Shown one piece after another: positions 19,101 through 27,040 of a stretch of DNA of 35,251 nt. The stretch is from Heterotrichella gracilis. Lineage: Eukaryota; Sar; Xanthophyceae; Tribonematales; Xanthonemataceae. The DNA is taken from positions 1 through 35,251 of the forward strand of contig JAULBX010027661.1 of NCBI GenBank assembly GCA_032358255.1, given 5' to 3'. How positions within the stretch are numbered: the first letter of the stretch is position 1; every line of letters starts with the position of its first letter. The notes beneath the pieces are model-generated. The model did no database searches. It was given only the letters and a program-made list of their open reading frames with translations, and was not told the origin of the DNA. A program made the position numbers and the translations under genes.

Positions 19101-22100
19101 TTGTTGCAAACCCTACACTAGGGTCCGGAACCCAGGCTTCCGGGACAAACCTGGCACCTTTGGGATGACGAGCGGTAGCTTGAGGACCACCTCGTTGCAA
19201 AATTTACACTAGGGTCCGGAACTGTTTTTTTTGGGACGCACCTGGCACCATTGGGATGACAAGCGGTAGCTTGGGGACCACGCCATTGCAAATCCTACCA
19301 GAAACCCGACACTAGGTTCTAGGGTTTTGGGAGGCACCTGGCACCATCGGGATGACGGGCGGCAGCTTGGGGACCACGTCATTCTGGTTGACGATGCGCA
19401 CCACGGTGAGGTTGGGGAGCTCCTGGACCACCTGCATGTAGCGGGTGTTGCCCACGCGTGGAGCTGCAAACGCGTAGCCGTGCACGCTGGCGGCACCCCT
19501 GGCGGCAGCCTGCGCAGCCACACAGGCATGATTTGTCAAGGGGTTTGGGGACTGGAGTGAGGGAGACATCCGACTGGGAAATATGTTCAGTCAATACTGC
19601 AGTGCTAGGACAGGGCTGGCTGGCGGAAGGCATGTAGGACAGACTGCTATTGTGGGTGTACTGCATGTACGTCTTAAAAATGCAGAGAAACGGTGAGGCT
19701 CTATTACTAACCCTCGCCAGCTGCCGCCACTACCCTATTCTGACCCTCACACCACGTGTTTAGGGTAGAAATAGTTGAGGGTTTAGGGTATTTCTTACCC
19801 ACTCGGGCTTGTTCTGGAGCTGGTATGCCACATAAAAGGAGGTGAGGGAGGTGAGACCACCTCCCAAGCTGTGGCCTGTCACACTCACTGTCCCCAGCTG
19901 GGTCCCAGAAGCGATGATGTCACTGATGATGGCGTCAATGAGCTGCAACGGGGATGACGTCAGCAAGAAACTTTGCTAGACATTCCAGCCCAAACATAAC
20001 CCCACTATACGTGCAGTTTGAATGCAAACAAGCTAGACATGGAAACCCGCCTGCGATTTGAACCCTGTTGGTCTGTGCAAAAGCATTGATGGCTGTGTGT
20101 TTGCTCCTCGCGACATTAAAATTCAATGCTGTTGGTGGGCCCATTCTTTCTGAAACCCCTTTCATCCCCTGCAATGCAGACTTTCCATGCAACATCTCAA
20201 TGGGGCTCATGCCAAGTGTGCCAGTTCTTTCTGACACCCCTTTCCTCCCCTGCAATGCAGGCTTTAAACTTTAGTTCTCATCACCCACCTCAATGGGGCT
20301 CATGCCATCCAGCTCCCGCACTGTGTAGTGCAGCCCCTCCTCTCCTTCTGGGTAACCATATGATTTCCCTTGCACGTCAGCCAACTCCCTCGCCAGCCCC
20401 AGATTGGCGCGGTTGTTGTTGGCATTGGTGGGATCCAAGGTGGGTGTGCTAGTCAACATGGACCAGAAGCCTTCATGCACGCGCACCCCCTTGGACTGCA
20501 AGTCGATTATTGTCTTCCCCTTGGTCGAGTACACAAGGGGGATGGCCACACCATCGGCGTCCGTCAGCCACTCAAAGTTCCTCCCAGTTCCGCGCCATGC
20601 AATGACCACATCCTGAGGCTCACCTGCACCTGTAGATGTGGCGGCAGAAAGGGCGGTTTGTACGAGTCATTATGTATTGTATGAGTCATTATTGCATGTA
20701 CCCTGATGGAACTGGGTGCCAACCTTTGTCAAGGTGCGGCCATCATCTCTTAACTTGCTTTGCCTTAATGCTTCAATGCATTGCATGCACATACACTGCC
20801 TTTCAATGCGTCCATGCCATCCTTCATCGTGTAGTGTGCACACCACGATGTTGGTCAGCGGAAACGTTTTGGTAGGGTTTGTATTGGCGCAGCTGTTGAT
20901 TGGCAGCAGGACATGCCCTGCCATGCTTTGCACCTGGCATCATTGAATGGTGTGATGGGCGTTGCAGCAGGGGGAATGCCAACCAATCAAGGGCACATGG
21001 TTTAGGGTTTAGGGTCTAGGTTTTGTGTAGGGGTTTAAAATCAGCTTGGCTGGCAGGAGAAAGGGATTTGTATAGTGTTTGGGAAGAGACCCCGGCAGGA
21101 AGCAAAACGACTCTGGCTATGGTAGCAAGGGTGTGCGCAGGGAATTAACGGTCACCTCTGGGTGGCAGCAGCACATATCCCTGCCAGGCTGTGTCACTGA
21201 TGCTTTCAGTGGTGAACGCCCCTGCCTCGGCAGACTGCTGAGTCAGCGCACGCCAACCTGCAGCGGTAAAAACGAATAAATAATAAAAATATGCACAGTT
21301 ACGCAGCCTTTCCTTGAACAAGCGCGTTGGTTGAGGAAGAGGTGTTATCAGGTGAAGGCAAAAAAGAAGGCAATGCCTTCCTGTCCACTATGTCCACTAC
21401 CATACCTGCAGCGGTGTACAAGGGGAAGAGCGCAGCCTTCTTCCCGTCTTTGAAGAACCTGTGCAAGGGGTAACAAATCATTGTCTTGTTATGCTGCACA
21501 CGAATTCAAGGCAGCTGGTATATTAACCTCTGTCTACAATATAACAGAAATCACATTTCAAATATCAGAAAGTATATGGCAAAAGAGCCCCGGGCGGAAT
21601 GGGTTTCCAAACTAGGGACCTGTGCCCGAAAACCCTACGGAAACCCTCCTACCACTCACAGCTCGCGAGCTCCGCTGGCTGACCCGGGCAGGGTGTTGTC
21701 CAGCAGTGTGTCCACGCTGTCCCAGCGCCAGTTGCCCGCCACAGACTTGCGGGTGTTGCCTGGGGCGACGCCTGTGCCCTGTTCCAGGTTGGCATTATAC
21801 ACAAAGTTGTCGTAGGTCACCTGAGCCAGCTCGCCATACTTGAGCACGTCTTCCACGGTGGTGACAACATCTGGTGCAGGGGGGAAAGACTTTCTGGTAA
21901 GCAAAGGGGTTTAGGGGACCCCAGCTGAGGAATTGGGGTGCAGCTACACGTACAACAAGGGTTTTGCAGAACCCTCGAGGGTTTTGGATGCGCAGTCAAT
22001 TTAAGGTTGTCACACTTCAACTGGTGCAGGGGGGAAAGCACAGGCCATCAGAGGGACAGTGCGTGATACCACGTAGGTATGGCGGCACGCGGGCACTTCA

Positions 22101-23095
22101 GTGGAGGGTTTTGCACAACCCTACTCGAGGGTTTTGGGGACAGGAGATCTCACTGGATTCTTTTGCAGTACTGCGTGCGCTGACTGCGCGGCAAGCAAAT
22201 ATGTGGGCACCAAAGGTGGAAAGCTGGTGTCATGGGGTCACGGGCCTGCTTTGCACACCTTCACCCGTTGCTGTGGCAGTTACCGGCACCCTTGGGGAAT
22301 CCCTCTGCTGCACAACTTCATCGGTTGCTGTAGTTGCTGTGGCTCTCGGTACCACTGGGGAAACCCTCCCAGGCCCCGGGCGCTGCGGAGGCTGGTGGCG
22401 CCGCATTGCCACCTGGTGGCGCCGCACTCCCGCCTGGCTGTAGCTACGGCTGCTGGGGAAGCTTCTTGAGATGTTGGTGGGTGTGACAGCAGCTGCAACA
22501 CCGTTGGAAGTATTACTGAGGTAGGGCAAGTAGAGGGCCAGCTAGCTCACGTTAACTTTGGGGATAATCAAAGCAGGGATATTAGGAGGGCATCAAGGTT
22601 TCGGGCAGTACGCCAGACCAGAGGGCACTCGGGCTTTGGATATGGTACCAGGGTGATAAGGCATGAGGGTCGTTGCGTCAGTGGACAGAGTCCACAGTGC
22701 ACAAGCTGTGAAACCACTGCACTTTATTGTGGAAAAAAGCTTGTGGTACTCGCCACGTCAAAACTATACCAGGGGTTGGTGGGTAGCTTTCCAGCATGCA
22801 CCGGTAGGTACCTAGCTAGCCCGTTCGGCTGTGGGATAGCTCACCGCAGTACTTGCAGGCCCACGTTCACTGGCGCGCTCTCAAGCTAACACTATAAAAG
22901 CCACAACGTTAAGTCAAAGTATGAAAGCGTTGTGGGAGCGTATCCATGATCAAAACAGCGCTGGGCACGGTTGCGCTGGAACCGCATGCGTGTGGATATG
23001 GTCCGGAATATTACCGCGTGGCACGCTAAGAGAGGTAGCTGGTTGCTCCTCAACTACCCATCAAGTAGTTTAGGCCTACCTGCAGTAACCTGCAT
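16073..23095 (-). CDS. Class 3 lipase / phospholipase A1-like protein, copy 1
   Basis: Eleven minus-strand exons: 23080-23095, 21660-21870, 21406-21458, 21156-21257, 20289-20623, 19799-19942, 19338-19509, 18649-18785, 17883-18308, 17284-17445 and 16073-16336. Phases agree and the sum is 2022 nt (673 aa). The start exon is only 16 nt (MQVTA); it is supported by the same arrangement in copy 2. Family marks in order: VEDVLKYGELAQVTYDNF, NWRWDSVD, DVVIAWRGTGRNFEW, the nucleophile elbow VTGHSLGGG (Ser about 264), VHGYAFAAPRVGN, VRIVNQNDVVP (Asp about 331) and LHNCELYLHLV (His about 583), then SPILL/LLNKSADAV-type and AWWQPELW. This order matches plant DAD1-like PLA1 lipases, which hydrolyse acyl esters of glycerolipids; substrate and location are unknown. 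Exon 9 is 76 aa longer than its counterpart in copy 2. The acceptor of exon 5 is a tandem choice (20623 or 20629). Many of its exons have edge echoes in adjacent introns. Confidence 0.88.
16275..16810 (-). repeat. Four tandem copies of lipase 1 exon 11 5' edge with acceptor
   Basis: The real exon start and acceptor (16275-16345) are followed upstream by copies at about 16421-16510, 16590-16680 and 16718-16800, with periods of about 130-170 bp. Copy 2 preserves the frame (LCLHLVACLGDISRSPILL) but has lost the acceptor (CAG changed to CAC). Copy 3 keeps the acceptor but is frameshifted. Copy 4 keeps acceptor and frame (LYLHRLACSANNFRSPILL) and soon meets a stop. Lipase gene 2 has only the real copy. 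Confidence 0.82.
17042..17100 (-). repeat. Echo of lipase 1 exon 10 3' edge with donor
   Basis: GCACCTCGCGGTTGTGGAGG through CAGCCACATC repeats the end of exon 10 and its donor (real copy 17278-17330). The donor in the copy is GTGCGT, which is intact. Confidence 0.7.
17401..17640 (-). repeat. Three tandem copies of lipase 1 exon 10 5' edge with acceptor
   Basis: The real exon start (17401-17460) recurs at about 17501-17562 and 17591-17640. Both echoes keep the acceptor GCCCCACAG. Read from it they give LLLKSWAEPSALIPQLFRV-stop and PLLDSWENPSAV-stop. Both stop codons lie in the telomere-like TTTAGGGTTTAA junction between copies. Confidence 0.82.
18510..18660 (-). repeat. Minisatellite-like copies of the lipase 1 exon 8 donor region
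   Basis: The donor side of exon 8 (GAG then GTGATTACAG) is followed by further copies of the motif AATCACCATCAGGA(C/T)T (+ strand) at about 18590-18606 and 18508-18525, plus shorter pieces, with irregular spacing of 40-80 bp. Confidence 0.6.
19085..19385 (-). repeat. Tandem echoes of lipase 1 exon 7 3' edge with donor
   Basis: The end of exon 7 and its donor (real copy 19331-19385) recur at about 19236-19293 and 19146-19203, with a fainter trace at about 19085-19130. Periods are about 91-96 bp. The donors of the copies are GTGCGT and GTTTGT, both usable. Junctions carry ACCCTACACTAGGGTCC or TTCTAGGGTTTT. Lipase gene 2 has only a weak trace at about 29870-29945. Confidence 0.8.
20190..20310 (-). 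repeat. Echo of lipase 1 exon 5 3' edge
   Basis: GGCATGAGCCCCATTGAG (end of exon 5, at 20289-20306) recurs at 20196-20213, a 93-bp offset. The shared flank GCAGGGGA(G/T)GAAAGGGG and GTCAGAAAGAA also repeats. The donor is lost in the copy (GAG then AT). Confidence 0.8.
21258..21405 (-). other. Intron specific to lipase gene 1, flanked by a 12-bp direct repeat
   Basis: This 148-nt intron splits the exon that is continuous in lipase gene 2 (32340-32491). The sequence ACCGCTGCAGGT occurs exactly at both boundaries, so one AG|GT target appears to supply both the donor and the acceptor. This is the pattern expected when an intron is gained by insertion with target duplication. Confidence 0.8.
21871..22140 (-). 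repeat. Copies in lipase 1 intron 1: exon 2 acceptor and TTTTGGGA-type telomere-like dyads
   Basis: The exon 2 acceptor tract CTTTCCCCCCTGCACCAG (21871-21888) recurs at 22021-22038. Linked dyads, GGGTTTTGCAGAACCCTCGAG (20-21 nt scale) near 21960 and a related AACCCT/AGGGTT palindrome near 22110-22135, also repeat. Lipase gene 2 has one related dyad near 32995-33020. The remainder of this long intron has no recognised coding content. Confidence 0.6.
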
Positions 23096-23165
23096 CCTTG
23101 CGAGGGACCGTGTTCCGACGGCCCAGGTCGATGGCGCCACGCGTAGTGCAGCAGATGCCTCCTTG

Positions 23166-24340
23166 TGACGTCAGATGTGAGTTGGTTTTATACGTGGCGG
23201 AAGGTGCTTTTCGGCTGCTGCCCAGACTTGCCATCACAAACGAAGCTGGCCACCCACCTGTACAGACTTTGAATGGGTCGTGTTGCGATGATTGCAGCTT
23301 GTCATTCTCGGAAGAATGATTCTCCATTCAGAATGGTTCTCAGCGGGGACGAGGTTTGGGGACCGGGGATTCAACGTCCACCGGGTTCGAAGAAATTGGG
23401 ACAGCATAGGCAACAACCTGTCCACCGTTGCTGAGCAAGCTTGAGTCCATATGCATCAACCATAGGCCCTCTCCAAGCCACGAGGGCCCTACCTCAAAGC
23501 CATAGGAAGTATAGGAAGTATAGGAAGCACCAAAGCCACACCACCCAATTGCAGTGTTTTACAATAGGTTGCACGCAATTACACCTCACTTTCAGCATGA
23601 CCCCTTGGGACCTGTTGTGGCATCGGAAGTTAACTCTGCTCCATTGTTCATACCATTACCACACTAAACCCAACCCACAGCCTCCTTGATACTGATGCGG
23701 CTGGCATGCCCATCAGGGAGTGCTCATAGCCATAGAGGCTCCGCAAATCGCATCAGATATGCGAATTAAACTGTTACAGCTAAGCCAGCTGCTAGCTAAG
23801 CTGCAATTTCCAACGCTACACCAATCTGGTCATTTTTTTTGGCAAGGCCTAGTTGCATTCATTCAGCCTTGAAGGATGGTGTGGTAAAAAACAATGCGAT
23901 TTGTGACACTGTACGTATATATTCCGCAATATAGGGCAGCTGCAGCGTCATGCATTGCCCTCAGGCGAAAGGTGATAACATAAAACAAAAACTCCTTAGG
24001 AATCAAAGTTGAAAGGTAAGGGTAGCGCAGAAGAAAGGGGACCCTACACAAATAAATTTTGTGCAACACGCAAGGTATTATGTAATTACCATTATTTTAG
24101 TAGCAGGGAGAAACAATATGGTAAATGCAGCGCATTTGAACATAGGAATTACTTGCGGGCGTTCCCTTCTTCCTTTCTTCTTTCTTACTGTGTTCATGCA
24201 TACCGTAATCGCAACGCAGTATCACTCCTTGCGCCCCCCAACCCCCCCTTTTCACCCCCCCTCCCTACTCTGCCAGAAATGCACTTCACTGCAGCGCGAG
24301 CTCAAAAGTGGAAAAAGTGCAGTGCAGCGCTGCACATGAG
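23166..24340. other. Spacer upstream of lipase gene 1 without recognisable gene
   Basis: This is the probable promoter side of lipase gene 1 (TSS beyond 23095). It includes an imperfect inverted cluster of GAATGATTCTCC / ATTCAGAATGGTTC at about 23303-23342 and a short tandem AGTATAGGA (about 23505-23527). No coding region was recognised on either strand. Confidence 0.4.
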
Positions 24341-24341
24341 T

Positions 24342-26345
24342 GCATACCTTCTACTGGACCTCGGCACCTCTCCCTTCCAGCATCGCCCGCCGCCACCCGC
24401 CGGGTGAGCTCAGATAGCTGCATGCCAGTTGGTAGGGTGCGATGGATGTACATGACCAGCCTGCTAACAATTGTTCAGTACGACTGTTCCTCAATTGCAA
24501 GCATTTCAGCGGTAATGGATTGTTGGTATGTAGTCAGTCTGTTGCCTTCATAAGCCACATGCAATCCAGCAGTGCACCTTGATAAGGAGCCTCCAACAGG
24601 GTCCCCGTATACCAGCTTTGCACCAGCGGATTCAACACCTCAAGGAACCCTACCCTAGGGTCCTCATGCACCCCAAAAACCCTTCAGCACCTGTGCCGCA
24701 TAGGCCCCCACCACTGCTCACGTTCATCCTGGCACTGATTTGCTACCAGCCTGGCGCATGCCCCATCATGCCTTGCCACATTGCATGCCATGATGGCACC
24801 ACATTGCGCCACATGTCTCCACCAGCAAGCAGCCACTCCCTGCAGCCAGGGGAGCGTACAAGGGTTCAGTAAAGAAGGGAAATGGTGCATTACAAACGAT
24901 ACCAAACTGAGGACAGGATCTGGGTCAGGATTCAGTGAACGGGCAGCACAGCTCCTGTCTGCAATGCAGCATTTGCAGCATGCCCCACTGCCTCTGCGCT
25001 TGGCAAGATAATATTTATGAGGATAGAAGGGTGAGGCCAGGCACCAAGTCGCACATTGCCTCTTGCAGACCACCCAGCGGCGCCCCTGTGGCCCCATCAG
25101 GGTACAGTGTTCAGGGTGTAGGGTTGACGAAGGTAGGATTCAGGATTCAGGGTGTAGGGTTGACAAAAAAGGGTACAGGGCTCAGGGTGTAGGGTGATAA
25201 ATTTAGGTTTACTCAGCAAACCCTGCAAATCGTCCCCGCACGCATTAGGGTGTAGGGTATGGGGTGGGGAATTGGAGTTGAAGGCAAGAGCACACCATAA
25301 CCACCCACAGTGACCACCCACCCCACCCACTAAACGCCACACACGCCCCACTGAATAATGCAATGACAAGGCATTCAGCATACCTTTACGTCACCAACCA
25401 ACCTTTCCTGCACCGCAGCCGCACCAGCCCCCCCTGCGCACCCCCAGTGCCCTCCCCTCCTCCTTGATCATCTCCACCCCCCTGAGGCAGGCAGCCACAC
25501 TCTCAACCTGCGCCATCATCACCTGTGGGGATGGGCGCACATTGTCAGTAGAATACCCTACTAGGGCAAATAAAACCCTACTATGGTATGGGAAACCCTA
25601 CTAGGGCATGGAAAATTTGACAAGGTTATGAAAACATCTACTAGGGCCTAGGGAAATCCTGTAGGGCAGGGAACTTCCTGATATCAGGGCTGGTTAATCA
25701 GTTTGGCTGGGCCTGGGGCATGTGGCTAATCGACCCCCGGCACCAAGCGCCATTGCATCCAAGCGGCGATTGATGCATGCATTATCACTATCCCTTGCCA
25801 TCTGGCTCCTTCCATTTGTTCAAACGCATTTTGCCAGGGACAGGTATTTTGGGGCGCACGCCTGGTCACGCTTGATTGCTCATCCGGCTGCACTGTTATG
25901 ATGCATGCTGCCGGTAGTAATGCTAGCAACCAGCTGCTTGGTGGTCTGCACAAGGCAATGTGTGATTCGGTGGCTGCCCTCAACCCTAGACCCAAAACTC
26001 TAAACATATATTGACCCTCTGATGGGGCCAGGGAGGCGCTGCTAAGTGATTTGAATCCGCGCCTGTGCAAGCGCGGCGTACCACATCTGTCCTCCTTCTC
26101 CCCCTACCCCGCGCCTGCCCCCCTTGCAGCGCTGCCAGCCACCGGTTACCGCTACAGTAGCGGCGGGTGACCACTGTGACCTCCCGGGACAGGGCTGTAG
26201 CATGGATGCACATGGCTTTGCAATCCTGTGCAGGGAGAGGTGCATGCCGCATGCTTTTGAATGGAAAATATACAGTACTGTACGGGAGGTGACCTCTTGA
26301 CGCAGGGCCATGGCATGGATGCAAATGGCCTCGTGGTCCTGTGCA
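24342..26345 (-). CDS. Possible exons of an unknown helix-rich protein (low confidence)
   Basis: Several short minus-strand stretches look like exons. One is 26294-26338 (DHEAICIHAMALRQE; acceptor CTGCACAG, but a poor GTCACC donor). Another is 25442-25522 (27 codons, VMMAQVESVAACLRGVEMIK, acceptor CCCCACAG, donor GTGCGC, phase 0). A third is about 24342-24412 (LSELTRRVAAGDAGRER; acceptor GCATGCAG, donor GTATGC). The first two join in phase to a helix-like sequence. I recognise no family and did not find a start codon, a stop, or a full chain of exons. It may be a decayed gene. Confidence 0.3.
25030..25990. repeat. Degenerate inverted repeat pair, about 55 bp arms, 0.9 kb apart
   Basis: About 25030-25085 (+) contains GCACATTGCCTCTTGCAGAC. 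The reverse strand of about 25925-25990 contains CACATTGCCTTGTGCAGACC in a similar flank, with roughly 80 percent identity over the arms by eye. This could mark a non-autonomous DNA transposon. I could not identify target-site duplications. Confidence 0.35.
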
Positions 26346-26350
26346 GCCTT
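26171..26350 (-). repeat. Tandem duplication of a putative exon with acceptor
   Basis: Two copies about 119 bp apart share GGTGACC, CAGGGC(C/T), TGGATGCA(C/A)ATGGC and TCCTGTGCAG. Read on the minus strand they give DHEAICIHAMALRQE and DCKAMCIHATALSRE after intact CTGCACAG acceptors. This resembles the exon-edge echoes of the other genes. Confidence 0.6.
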
Positions 26351-26507
26351 TTGGAGTGGGGTGCATGTGATGAAAATTTATATTTCTATATTAATGTGTG
26401 GTCAATCCAATTGTTACTTTGGCCTTGCGGTCCTGCAAGAATGAAGCTTCTCTAGAGGGGAGCAATCGCTCACCGAAAGTATTTGGAATTCTTGTGTCTT
26501 TTTCAGT

Positions 26508-26512
26508 TTACA
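26508..26512 (-). terminator. TGTAA poly(A) signal candidate of lipase gene 2
   Basis: Reverse-strand TGTAA lies about 530 nt after the stop codon at 27041. Confidence 0.35.
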
Positions 26513-27040
26513 AGTAACAAAAAGTTGTGGATTCCAAACTCGACAATCATAGCCGTTGCAAGAGATGGACTGCCAGTACCCCACAGCAAAAAACGAATGC
26601 AGTGCTACAACATACCACTGGCACTGCCAGTCAGGTGGCAACCCAAAGCAACTTTTTCAAGGCAATTTTTTTGTCTTCACATCATGACAGTCAATGCAAA
26701 TCATATGCGCCCCCATGCAGCTCAAGCCGCAGCGGCGCACAATGGCAACCAGCAGCTGTCAGCATGGACACGGCGCAACCCTACCATTAAGGGGTATATA
26801 CAAAAGGGTAAGATTCAAAAAATGCTGCCTGTGTAGCCTGTGCAAATACAGGGTTAAACCATTCACCCTACCATAAACACAACATGATAATTGCTTTTGC
26901 TATCGTACTATGATCCTCCCAGGCCTCATCATAGTCCGGACTATGATTGGCTAAAGGAGTTGAACCACATTGGATTTGTTGCTCGTCCTTGCCCCTGCTG
27001 GTTGGCGTAGTTGGCGCTAGTCTAAGCGTGACCAAGGCCC

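Larger units (their letters stand above)
15180..23165. repeat. Lipase duplication unit 1
   Basis: Sequence matches unit 2 (about 26700-34450) in the same orientation. Shared anchors include the 3' flank motif CATGCAGCTCAAG(C/A)(C/A)GC (15190 and 26715), the exons, matching intron sequence (about 16985 with 27472), and GGTCGATGGCGCCAC upstream of the start exon (23126 and 34427). The unit offset is about 11.3 kb. Boundaries are approximate. Confidence 0.75.

Noticed and set aside
23303-23342. Heat-shock elements upstream of lipase gene 1
   Set aside because: GAA and TTC units are present but the spacing (one or three bases between them) does not fit the two-base HSE rule, unlike the cluster at 2983-3029.
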